Positions 1-5,597 of a DNA stretch of 16,701 nt are shown here, in pieces (the first letter of the stretch is position 1; every line of letters starts with the position of its first letter). The notes under the pieces were generated by a model. The model did not search any database, was not told the origin of the DNA, and saw only the letters and a program-made list of their open reading frames with translations. Made by a program: the position numbers and the translations under genes. Location of the stretch: NCBI GenBank assembly GCA_028278125.1, contig JANQEY010000068.1:1-16701 (forward strand), written 5' to 3'. The DNA comes from a bacterium. GTDB lineage: Bacteria > Electryoneota > Electryoneia > Electryoneales > Electryoneaceae.

Positions 1-691
1 TGTTCTCAGATTTTTGAAATTTTATAATAAATTGGGTAGCAGCTTTTTTATTTACCTTTAGATAATCGGTAATATTGTTTGCAACTGATTTTTGGACAAA
101 TTTAATATCATCTTCAATTAAATTCTCGAGAATTTTGAATACGGGTTGGGGATTTTCAATAAATGTATCGAGTTTGGTTGACCATGGTAATTTTGGTCTG
201 GAACCTTCAGATGCCAATCTACGCAGATGAAAATTTTCAGACTTGGACCATTTCTGCATTATTTTAATGGTCTTTTGGGGATATTCTCTGATATACGGAC
301 GAATAGCATATTCTCCAGTGTTTCTTTTTGTTATTTCATCAATTGCGTGAATTGAAACATCAAAATCATCTAAACCGTATTTTTCGACGAATTTTCCTAT
401 GGGCATCACCCAGTAAAAATCAGTAAACATTCCTGTTTCATTCGGATTTTCTTCTCCTAATATTCCCACTAATATTTTAACTGCTTTAGGATATGATTGT
501 GGCAGACATTCACTTAGAACATCTGCGTGTAGCTCAATTCTTTTGGTGTAACTCAAGTTATTGCATTCTCGTTTAATAGAACTGATATATTTATCACTAT
601 TAAAATCCTTGTCGATAGTCCTGATTTTATCTGCAAGAAGTTTTGCGAGATTTTCACCAAACCATTTTGTTATGCTTTTATCTTTTGTCAT
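1..691 (-). CDS. AlkC-like DNA alkylation repair protein (partial, 3' end outside window)
   Basis: 230 codons are readable from ATG at 691 to the window edge without a stop, so the C-terminus is missing. The translation resembles the HEAT-like DNA alkylation repair proteins of the AlkC/AlkD group, which remove alkylated bases as DNA glycosylases. The clearest match is the segment HLRRLASEGSRPKLPW (about residues 153-168), which I recognise as characteristic of the AlkC branch (COG4335). The stretch KYGLDDFDVSIHAIDEITKR followed by EYAIRPYI also fits that family. No signal peptide or membrane segment is visible, so it should be cytoplasmic. There is no strong Shine-Dalgarno before 691, but the reading frame is rich in helix-forming residues from the first codon. 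It stands alone, with a long non-coding stretch upstream. The family is recognised from memory of its motifs, and activity is inferred. Confidence 0.75.
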   Translation of the reverse strand, partial: MTKDKSITKWFGENLAKLLADKIRTIDKDFNSDKYISSIKRECNNLSYTKRIELHADVLSECLPQSYPKAVKILVGILGEENPNETGMFTDFYWVMPIGKFVEKYGLDDFDVSIHAIDEITKRNTGEYAIRPYIREYPQKTIKIMQKWSKSENFHLRRLASEGSRPKLPWSTKLDTFIENPQPVFKILENLIEDDIKFVQKSVANNITDYLKVNKKAATQFIIKFQKSEN

Positions 692-1369
692 TTTGATTCA
701 GGCTTTCTCTATGTTTAAGATCATCCTCAATTAAGAGGTGTGTTAATTTCATTTTAATACAATGGCGTAATTTTTAACAGGAATCTCATCACTCATATTG
801 AAGTGATTTACTTTATTATCTTAATGTTTAAACTCCGTTGGGTATAATTTCTTAAATGTGAGAACTAACAGAGATGTGCATTAAAAGTATATCGCATTTT
901 CATTTCCGGGTTTTTCTTTCTAGTTAATCCTTACCGTACTTCCGTTTTTGCATGATAACCTGGTTTACCCCACTTATGGGTATCTTCTAATTATCCAGCA
1001 TCTTCAGTCTTCGAAGCGGTCTTTAAAAATTAACTGGCAAAAAATATTATTTTAGTTCTAAATTTCTTTTGATAATCAAGATATCTCAAGTAAAACAATT
1101 TGATTCCCGATAAACATCTCATTAGATCACACCTGGAAGATGTCAGAGTATTTAACAAGCAATATAATCATATAAATCTAACTCATCTTTACTTGAATAA
1201 CTGTCCAGGTGCTTGTCCGACAGAATTTTCATGGACTTAGGGATTTTTAAGTATACAATTTATCATTGGATTGTATTTTCGCTACCTGTTCAATGATATG
1301 TCGAAAGTTCAGTCAGTCTCTAACATACTAGCTGAAAACTATCGGGATTTCCTTCCATTCACACAATAA
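692..1369. other. gene-poor AT-rich stretch
   Basis: About 680 bases without a convincing coding region on either strand. All frames are broken by frequent stops. A small stem (TACCC at 966-970 with GGGTA at 978-982) is present but not distinctive. Because transposase remnants lie immediately downstream, the stretch may be decayed mobile DNA, but no specific homology is readable in it. Confidence 0.6.
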
Positions 1370-1489
1370 TTGGTTCTTGAGATTCTGTTATTGCGACATA
1401 AGTTGGCGATTCTTAAACGTAATGTGAAGAAGCCACGTCTGAAAAGATCAGATCGTGTATTATTTGTTGTGGTTTCCAAAATAATCTAG
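1370..1489 (+). pseudogene. N-terminal fragment of a DDE integrase-type transposase
   Basis: Between an in-frame TAA at 1367 and a TAG at 1487 the plus strand encodes about 39 residues containing LVLEILLLRHKLAILKR, then KPRLKRSDRVLF and VVVSKI. This is the typical N-terminal signature of integrase-core (rve) transposases, normally written as ENLALRHQLAVLKR...RPRLxxxDRLLWVxLSRxW. The fragment has no start codon and stops where the catalytic domain should begin, so it is a remnant. It overlaps, on the other strand, the tail of a second transposase scrap in opposite orientation. The similarity is recognised by eye, and the exact IS family is not resolved. Confidence 0.7.
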
Positions 1490-1597
1490 CAATGCCCAAA
1501 TTCTTAAATCATACACAAATGTTAAGAAAATCTGATTGATGACCTCTATCGGCGCTTTGTTTCCAAGTGAACTTTGCGGTCTATGGTTGACGTAATA
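1460..1597 (-). pseudogene. C-terminal fragment of a DDE integrase-type transposase
   Basis: The minus strand from 1597 to a TAA at 1460-1462 reads [19 protein letters not shown], followed by about 25 less recognisable residues. The YxNxxRPHSSLGxxxPxEV block is the conserved C-terminal end of rve/IS3-type integrase transposases. Everything upstream (the DDE core) is missing, because the sequence joins directly to the 3' end of the DUF2200 gene at about 1595. It is therefore a truncated scrap. Its orientation is opposite to the N-terminal fragment at 1370-1489, so the two do not come from a simple deletion within one element. Confidence 0.75.
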
Positions 1598-1946
1598 TTT
1601 TATCCATAGCTTTTCCCTTAGCTAATTCGTCAACAAGTTTATCTAGATACCTTACATTTCGTGTCAATGGAGTTTCGATTTCTTCTACACGATATCCGCA
1701 GATTATACCTTTAATTAGTTTGGCATTTGGATTTAGTTTAGCTTCCTGAAAAAATGCTTTAAAAGTTACCTTTTTATCAATTAGATCATGTAGTTTCATT
1801 TCATCGAAGCCAGTTAACCATTCTATTACTTGATGTAATTCTTTTTTTGTTCTGCCTTTCTTTTCTACTTTTGTCAAGTAATGCGGGTACACTGACGCAA
1901 ATGTCATGTTTGCCATTCTCTCATCGTGTTCGGGTGTTGTTTTCAT
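1581..1946 (-). CDS. DUF2200 family protein
   Basis: 121 residues. The core [20 protein letters not shown] (from residue 14), then [28 protein letters not shown] and [19 protein letters not shown] match the DUF2200 family of small cytoplasmic proteins of unknown function. The length is about the family norm. The ATG at 1946 is preceded by AAAGGAG about 11 bases upstream, which supports this start. The last codons are odd. After KILR, where family members usually end, the frame reads Q-P and stops in a TAG that lies inside the transposase fragment described at 1460-1597. The natural 3' end was apparently replaced by mobile-element DNA with little damage to the protein. Probably functional; function unknown. 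Confidence 0.78.
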   Translation of the reverse strand: MKTTPEHDERMANMTFASVYPHYLTKVEKKGRTKKELHQVIEWLTGFDEMKLHDLIDKKVTFKAFFQEAKLNPNAKLIKGIICGYRVEEIETPLTRNVRYLDKLVDELAKGKAMDKILRQP

Positions 1947-1988
1947 TTTTATTCTTACTCCTTTGAATTTAGTCTTCCAAATCCCTGT

Positions 1989-2753
1989 TTACTTAGATAG
2001 CTGCCACGCATAACTCACACCTAGACTCATAGCTTTTTCACCTATTCCTGCAAACTCAAAATATGTACCTGCATTTCCGAATTGTATGGCGACACCAACC
2101 GAAATTTGGTATTGATGAATATCCGATCCCGTAACATCTTTGCCATCTATAGTCCAGTTAACTGGGCCACCAAAAAGACGCGCTGCGGTGTAAGGAAAAA
2201 GTTTATTCTTTATGTTCCAGCTGGCACGACTACCTAAGCGAAGATCAGATGAAACATAGCTTGTTTTGGAACTATTGTTTGGATTTTCAATCTCTGTTGC
2301 TGAGCCACTGTAAAAAAGTGAAAAATCTATATTTGGTGTATAGCCTTCACCGAAGATTGCTTGATACTCAAAACCAACTGATACAACTCCTCCAGGTTGC
2401 ATATTCTGAACAACATCATTGGAGTTTGTTATATCTCCTCCCAGAATCAATCCTAGTCCACCACGCAAAGACCACCTGTTGTTGACATGCCAAGAACCAG
2501 AGATGGATGCGGTATTCATTTTAAGGTTTACTTCCTCAGTTCCATCAAATCGGAGCGTCGAATTGAGGGAACCAATTCCAAAGCCAAACAGCAACATACC
2601 TCTCTGAACTTCAGTTTCATAAGAGGTGCTTCCATTACATTGTGGGGGCGGACCGCCCAGCGTGGGGACACCTCAACCGTAAGCTTCTGGTATTGCGATT
2701 AAGAAAATCCCGATCATTACCGAAATCAACAACAATTTCTTGTCAACAGTCAT
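1989..2753 (-). pseudogene. outer-membrane beta-barrel protein interrupted by in-frame TGA
   Basis: The frame from 2753 to 1989 is continuous except for one TGA at 2673-2675. The ATG at 2753 follows a strong GGAGG seven bases upstream and encodes a signal peptide (MTVDKK, then a hydrophobic run LLLISVMIGIFLIAI, then PEAYG). The TGA is codon 27, right after that signal. Beyond it the frame continues through VPTLGGPPPQ and about 225 residues of alternating polar/hydrophobic strands (for example WSLRGGLGLILGGD, QYQISVGVAIQFGN, MSLGVSYAWQL) typical of a small outer-membrane beta-barrel. An internal ATG at 2597 would give a 202-residue protein without an export signal. The simplest reading is a recently inactivated gene; readthrough or a sequencing error is possible. 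No specific family was recognised. Confidence 0.6.
2641..2672. repeat. GC-rich palindromic segment inside the beta-barrel gene
   Basis: The block is strikingly GC-rich against AT-rich surroundings. It contains a perfect palindrome GGGCGG-A-CCGCCC (2646-2658) flanked by two GTGGGG copies. It sits immediately next to the in-frame TGA at 2673-2675 and keeps the beta-barrel frame. It looks like a short palindromic insertion, but one example in the gene does not prove that. Confidence 0.45.
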
Positions 2754-2771
2754 TTAAGAACCTCCACATAA

Positions 2772-2814
2772 ACATGTGCTTCGCTTGTGCGGCGTCCAGA
2801 ACGCGGACACATGT
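2772..2814. repeat. imperfect hairpin between beta-barrel gene and AraC remnant
   Basis: Outer arms ACATGTG (2772-2778) and CACATGT (2808-2814) are perfectly complementary, and inner GTCC (2794-2797) and GGAC (2805-2808) add to the stem. The segment is GC-rich in the middle. On the minus strand it shares GTGTCC...CTGG(A/G)CG...CCGC with the palindromic block at 2641-2672. It lies just past the end of the AraC remnant and upstream of the ribosome site of the beta-barrel gene. It could be a terminator for the former or another copy of a small palindromic repeat. Confidence 0.35.
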
Positions 2815-2824
2815 CGATAAAATT

Positions 2825-3136
2825 CTACGCTACACCAGCACGGTTTTTATAGCTGGCGCTCCATTGCTTACGAGATTGACCGAACATCCGCTTAAATTCA
2901 CGGCTTAATTGCGAAGAACTCATATAGCCCACTTCCATAGCCGCTTCGTTCACATTCATTCCGTCGGCAATCTTCATGGCCACATTGTTCAGCCTCATTG
3001 ACTTCACAAACTGGATAGGTGACATTGTTGTAACTTGTTTAAATTTGCGATGAAAAACAGCCCGACTCATATTTACTCGTTGAGTCAGTTCTTCTCTTTG
3101 CGAATTTTCTGGAGACTCTTTCCAATGGAGTGAATG
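2825..3136 (-). pseudogene. truncated AraC-family regulator (DNA-binding domain only)
   Basis: The open frame runs from just after a TGA at 3137-3139 to the stop at 2825. It encodes REELTQRVNMSRAVFHRKFK and, after a short gap, MSPIQFVKSMRLNN, NVNEAAMEVGYMSSSQLSREFKRMFG and QSRKQWS. These are both helix-turn-helix units of an AraC/XylS DNA-binding domain. The N-terminal sensory domain of about 180-200 residues is absent. The internal ATG at 3070 would give 81 residues but has no good ribosome site and cuts into the first helix-turn-helix. The final Q-S-R-K replaces the usual Q-S-P-K, another sign of relaxed selection. The 42-codon frame at 3085-3213 overlaps its start in another phase, so a frameshift may be part of the damage. 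It is unlikely to act as a normal ligand-responsive activator. Confidence 0.65.
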
Positions 3137-3213
3137 TCAATGTCTTTGTCCATAGGCAAAATTGAGATATTGGTTGCCTTTGGATTCACATTACTATGTC
3201 TGTTTCTCGCCAT
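3085..3213 (-). CDS. 42-residue small ORF, possibly a frameshifted regulator start
   Basis: ATG at 3213 opens a 42-codon frame ending at TGA 3085-3087. The product ends in IGKSLQKIRKEKN, which resembles the first helix of an XRE-type helix-turn-helix protein (IGxxLxxLRKEKxLTQ). In the neighbouring frame the very next readable residues are LTQRVNMSR, part of the AraC remnant at 2825-3136. This is either the start of a different regulator fused by a deletion to the AraC remnant, or a chance reading frame. Without homologues I cannot tell whether it is translated. Confidence 0.3.
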   Translation of the reverse strand: MARNRHSNVNPKATNISILPMDKDIDIHSIGKSLQKIRKEKN

Positions 3214-3251
3214 TTTTATATTATCTTCCGATATCAATCATTCCATCCAAG

Positions 3252-4682
3252 TCAGATTGGATCAATCATCACCATCTTGATTTGAGTCATTTCTTCTACG
3301 GCGAATCGTAATCCTTCTCTGCCGATTCCACTCTTCTTATTTCCACCGTATGGCATGTGATCAACGCGGAAGGTGGAAACATCGTTGATCATCACACCAC
3401 CAACGTTGATACCACGAATAGCCTTAACAGCTCGATTAATATTACTAGTGAAGACACCGACCTGCAATCCAAACTCACTGTTATCGGCCCTGAGTATCGC
3501 CTCCTCAAAGCTATCAACAGTTTCCAGGGTTACAACCGGTCCGAACACCTCGTCGCATGATACCTTCATGTCCGATCGGACATCAGCCAATACCGTTGGA
3601 GGATACACTCTTTCATTTATCCTTTTCCCACCGGTGAGAATTTTCGCTCCGCTTTCTACCGCACTGTCTACCCAATGGCTGACTCGATCAACTTCCGGAA
3701 TTGAGATCATTGGCCCGACATCGCTGTCCTTCACAAGGGGATGGTCCACCTTCAACGATTTCGTTTGTTCAACAAATTTGCTGATAAATTCATCTGCTAT
3801 GTCCTCGGTTATGTATATTCTTTGAACTGAGATACACACCTGGCCGGAATTTGCGAAAGAACCCATTACGCATCGTTCAACGGCATAATCAATATCCGCA
3901 TCTTTGTCGACAATAACCGCTGAATTATTGCCCAGCTCTAATGTGACTCGTTTCAAGCCAGAGTTTTCCTTGATCCATGTTCCTACTTCCACACTACCGG
4001 TAAATGTAAGTTTTTGTGGTCGTGGATCTTTAACAAGTTGTTTCCCAATCTTGCTTCCGCTACCATGTACCATGTTGAATGCACCCGGTGGCAGATCAAG
4101 ATCAGCAATGATTTCAGAAAGAATAGCGGAAGTAATGGGTGTTGTCCCGGCAGGTTTGAGTATAACAGGACATCCTGCAGCGATTGCAGGCGCTACCTTA
4201 TGAGCCACAAGATTTAACGGGAAGTTGAATGGAGTGATTGCTGCAACTACACCTACCGGTTCTCTTATCCAGAAACCCAGACGATTGCCACCCGCTGCAG
4301 ATGCATCCATGGGAACTGTTTCCCCGTGAATAGTTCTTGCCACTCCTGCAGCGAAATTGAATGTTTCCTGCGCTCGAGTTGCTTCACCTATAGCATATTT
4401 CCAACTCTTGCCCGCTTCGATTGCGATAACTTCTGCCACTTGTTCAACTCGATCAGCCAACCTGACAGCAATATTCTCAAGTATTTCTGCCCGAATATAT
4501 GCTGGAAGTGCAGCCATCGCCGGGGCAGCTTTTTCAGCAGCGCAGATCGCCCCATCAACATGGGATTCATCAGCAACAGGGATTCTCGCAAAGACCTCGC
4601 CTGAATACTTGTCCTCTATGTTAGCCCAGCTCCCTGTGGTTATAAACTCATTATTGATGAATAACTTATAGTCCTTGACCAT
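3252..4682 (-). CDS. NAD(P)-dependent aldehyde dehydrogenase
   Basis: 476 residues, full length for the ALDH superfamily, which oxidises aldehydes to carboxylic acids with NAD or NADP. Catalytic features are present. The oxyanion asparagine is N153 in PFNFP, the cofactor region is ILKPAGTTP (174-182), and the Rossmann loop is TFTGS (226-230). The general base is E249 in LELGNN, the nucleophile is C283 in NSGQVCIS, and the E378 region is DEVFGP. GNNSAVIVDKDADID and FANSGQVCISVQR place it near lactaldehyde/glyceraldehyde-3-phosphate-like and y4uC-like ALDHs rather than classical betaine-aldehyde enzymes, but the substrate cannot be read from sequence. There is no signal peptide, so it is cytoplasmic. 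AGAGGA seven bases before the ATG supports the start. It is transcribed in the same direction as the GIY-YIG array upstream, with a GIY-YIG pseudogene ending 12 bases before the ATG. It appears intact. Confidence 0.92.
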   Translation of the reverse strand: MVKDYKLFINNEFITTGSWANIEDKYSGEVFARIPVADESHVDGAICAAEKAAPAMAALPAYIRAEILENIAVRLADRVEQVAEVIAIEAGKSWKYAIGEATRAQETFNFAAGVARTIHGETVPMDASAAGGNRLGFWIREPVGVVAAITPFNFPLNLVAHKVAPAIAAGCPVILKPAGTTPITSAILSEIIADLDLPPGAFNMVHGSGSKIGKQLVKDPRPQKLTFTGSVEVGTWIKENSGLKRVTLELGNNSAVIVDKDADIDYAVERCVMGSFANSGQVCISVQRIYITEDIADEFISKFVEQTKSLKVDHPLVKDSDVGPMISIPEVDRVSHWVDSAVESGAKILTGGKRINERVYPPTVLADVRSDMKVSCDEVFGPVVTLETVDSFEEAILRADNSEFGLQVGVFTSNINRAVKAIRGINVGGVMINDVSTFRVDHMPYGGNKKSGIGREGLRFAVEEMTQIKMVMIDPI

Positions 4683-4694
4683 CTTGAATTCCTC

Positions 4695-4883
4695 TTAATG
4701 TATTTTGCAGTTAATTCTTATATCACCAGTATTCTCAGTTGCAAACCTCTTCCATGGACGAGCTCATCTAGTCCAACCTCTGGCAGAAGTGTTATGTGAT
4801 ATTAATCTACCATCGGGATCAGATGAGATTCCAATGTTGTACCGATTTAGAGAAATTATGTGAATAATGTACAGCTAATACAT
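4695..4883 (-). pseudogene. decayed third GIY-YIG nuclease gene
   Basis: After AGGAGG and four bases, an ATG at 4883 starts a frame with TAG at codon 3 (4875-4877), TGA at 4764-4766 and TAA at 4695-4697. Reading through, it gives MY*LYIIHIISLNRYNIG, ISSDPDGRLISHN, TSARGWTR*ARPWK. This follows the GIY-YIG domain closely: the first strand (normally YVYII), then RYYIG, then a DPxxRLxxHN loop, then a GWTRxxRPWK segment. The remainder is unrelated and short, so the C-terminal half is lost. It differs clearly from the two intact copies upstream (SARGWT in place of SFYTKRAKDW), so it represents a different GIY-YIG subtype rather than a recent duplicate. It was not seen in any other frame. Confidence 0.7.
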
Positions 4884-4898
4884 TTAGCCTCCTAAACG

Positions 4899-4928
4899 AA
4901 GAAAGCCAGACACATTGCCTGGCTTCTT
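4899..4928 (-). terminator. stem-loop after tRNA half copy 3
   Basis: AAGAAAGCCAG (4899-4909) pairs with CTGGCTTCTT (4919-4928) with one bulged base. It begins directly after the acceptor-end sequence of the tRNA remnant and is followed on the minus strand by CGTTTAGGAGG, the ribosome site of the GIY-YIG pseudogene. The same arrangement occurs at 5274-5299. It could be an intrinsic terminator or attenuator, though its T run is short. Confidence 0.5.
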
Positions 4929-4942
4929 GCTCCTCGGGAGGG

Positions 4943-4960
4943 ACCAGCCGTAAGGCTGGT
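4943..4960. repeat. perfect hairpin inserted in tRNA copy 3, T arm
   Basis: Arms ACCAGCC and GGCTGGT with loop GTAA. It separates TTCAAGT from CCCTCCCGAGG of the tRNA-derived sequence and has no counterpart in the intact tRNA. Confidence 0.7.
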
Positions 4961-4986
4961 AAACTTGAACCAACCTAGTGGTCTTG

Positions 4987-5002
4987 TCCGCCTCACGGCG
5001 GA
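4987..5002. repeat. perfect hairpin inserted in tRNA copy 3, anticodon loop
   Basis: Arms TCCGCC and GGCGGA with loop TCAC. Together with a few flanking bases it separates the GCTGTTA anticodon loop from CCACTAGG of the tRNA-derived sequence. Confidence 0.7.
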
Positions 5003-5008
5003 TAACAG

Positions 5009-5254
5009 CTATATTTTCATAAGTAAAGATCTTAGGAATTTTCTACCTCCACCAGATTTAAGCTGTTTTTCCCGCTTCCTTGCAATATCACTGGTTTCGC
5101 ATTCTTCCAAATGGATTCTTATCCAGTCTTTTGCACGTTTTGTATATGATGATTTCCCTGGACGGTGTTCTTTCAGTCTCCTATCAGGATCATCAGTCAT
5201 ACCAATATAAATTGTATCAAGTTCTTTGCTATACAGTGCATAGACATAGTACAT
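5009..5254 (-). CDS. small GIY-YIG nuclease family protein (copy 2)
   Basis: 81 residues from the ATG at 5254, which follows AGGAGG four bases upstream. An in-phase ATG at 5329 would add 25 residues, but those bases are tRNA-remnant and stem-loop sequence, so I reject it. The domain is a minimal GIY-YIG fold of the YhbQ/UPF0213-like type. It shows YYVYALYS (first strand), TIYIGMTDDPDRRLKEH (YIG strand with the conserved Arg in the following helix), YTKRAKDW, a Glu in LEECET, and REKQLKSGGGRKFLRSLL at the C-terminus. It closely parallels copy 1 (5351-5596), including the length and the YTKRAKDW block. GIY-YIG domains cleave DNA with one metal ion; the target of these stand-alone proteins is unknown. 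The gene lies between two tRNA-Asn half copies. Confidence 0.82.
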   Translation of the reverse strand: MYYVYALYSKELDTIYIGMTDDPDRRLKEHRPGKSSYTKRAKDWIRIHLEECETSDIARKREKQLKSGGGRKFLRSLLMKI

Positions 5255-5273
5255 AATCCCTCCTAAAACGAGC

Positions 5274-5299
5274 AAAGCCCCAGTTATCACTGAGGCTTT
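5274..5299 (-). terminator. stem-loop after tRNA half copy 2
   Basis: AAAGCCCCAG (5274-5283) pairs along all ten positions, one G-T, with CTGAGGCTTT (5290-5299) around loop TTATCA. On the minus strand the stem can extend through GAGCAA and GCTC and is followed by GTTTT, then the AGGAGG of copy 2. On the plus strand it is followed by a T run. It probably terminates or attenuates transcription leaving the tRNA end. Confidence 0.55.
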
Positions 5300-5302
5300 T
5301 TG

Positions 5303-5362
5303 CTCCTCGGGAGGGACTTGAACCCCCAATCCACCAGTACTGGTGGATTATCAACCACCCGC
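5303..5362 (-). pseudogene. tRNA-Asn 3'-half copy with a 22-bp palindrome
   Basis: On the minus strand it begins GCGGGTGGTTGATAA, matching nucleotides 24-38 of the intact tRNA-Asn (GCGGGTGGCTGTTAA) with the anticodon changed from GTT to GAT. A palindrome then replaces the anticodon 3' strand and variable loop. After it, TTGGGGGTTCAAGTCCC and the acceptor end TCCCGAGGAG are identical to the intact gene. The 5' acceptor strand and D arm are missing, so no functional tRNA is made. The last three amino acids (A-G-G) and the stop codon of GIY-YIG copy 1 are encoded by its first bases. Confidence 0.8.
5328..5349. repeat. perfect 22-bp palindrome in tRNA copy 2
   Basis: Arms AATCCACCAGT and ACTGGTGGATT are exactly complementary with no loop. 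It replaces the anticodon-stem 3' strand and most of the variable loop of the tRNA-derived sequence. Part of it may have grown from the tRNA's own CCAC. Confidence 0.75.
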
Positions 5363-5596
5363 AATAATACTCCTTAGAAATCTTTTACCAGTGGTTTTTT
5401 TCAACTGTCTTTCTCTGATCATAGCCTCAGATCGAGTATTATATTCCTCGGTATGAAACAGCCGCCAATCCTTGGCTCTTTTCGTATAAAAAGAAAAGCC
5501 TTCACGGTGTTCCTGAAGGCGTTTATTCAAATCTTGTGTTTGGCCTACATAGATTTGATCAATTTCTCTACTATATAAGGCATAAACAACATACAT
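5351..5596 (-). CDS. small GIY-YIG nuclease family protein (copy 1)
   Basis: 81 residues, a minimal GIY-YIG domain: VVYALYS, then QIYVGQTQDLNKRLQEH with the conserved Arg, SFYTKRAKDW, HTEEYNTRSEAMIRERQLK with the expected Glu, and GKRFLRSII. It is close in sequence and identical in length to copy 2 at 5009-5254. The ATG at 5596 lies one base after the end of the mature tRNA-Asn. Its only plausible Shine-Dalgarno, GAGGAG, is the 3' acceptor strand of that tRNA, so tRNA 3' processing would remove the ribosome site. It must be co-transcribed with the tRNA unless an unseen internal promoter exists. Its C-terminal residues and stop are made from a tRNA half copy. Nuclease activity is inferred from the fold; its target is unknown. 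Confidence 0.82.
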   Translation of the reverse strand: MYVVYALYSREIDQIYVGQTQDLNKRLQEHREGFSFYTKRAKDWRLFHTEEYNTRSEAMIRERQLKKTTGKRFLRSIIAGG

Positions 5597-5597
5597 G

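Larger units (their letters stand above)
4930..5010 (-). pseudogene. tRNA-Asn 3'-half copy, split by two palindromes
   Basis: Read on the minus strand, this contains TAGCTGTTA (anticodon loop with GTT), CCACTAGGTTGG (anticodon stem 3' strand and variable region), TTCAAGT (T loop) and CCCTCCCGAGGAG (T stem and acceptor end). These are almost the same as in the intact tRNA-Asn at 5598-5670. Two hairpins are inserted, one right after the anticodon (4987-5002) and one in the T arm (4943-4960), and three G of the T stem are missing. There is no D arm or 5' acceptor strand. It cannot fold as a tRNA. The stop codon of the upstream GIY-YIG gene (TAG, 5009-5011) lies in its first bases. Confidence 0.75.

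Noticed and set aside
1152..1232. 26-residue minus-strand reading frame in the gene-poor region
   Set aside because: No ribosome site and no recognisable similarity; expected by chance in this length of DNA.
2673..2675. TGA recoded as tryptophan or selenocysteine
   Set aside because: TGA is the ordinary stop of neighbouring genes (for example the aldehyde dehydrogenase and the first permease), TGG is used for Trp, and no selenoprotein context is evident.
5255..5329. 25-residue N-terminal extension of GIY-YIG copy 2 from an ATG at 5329
   Set aside because: These codons are tRNA-remnant and stem-loop bases. The ATG at 5254 has AGGAGG and gives the same 81-residue length as copy 1.
4930..5362. 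Two extra functional tRNA genes
   Set aside because: Both lack the 5' acceptor strand and D arm and carry palindromic insertions, so no cloverleaf forms.
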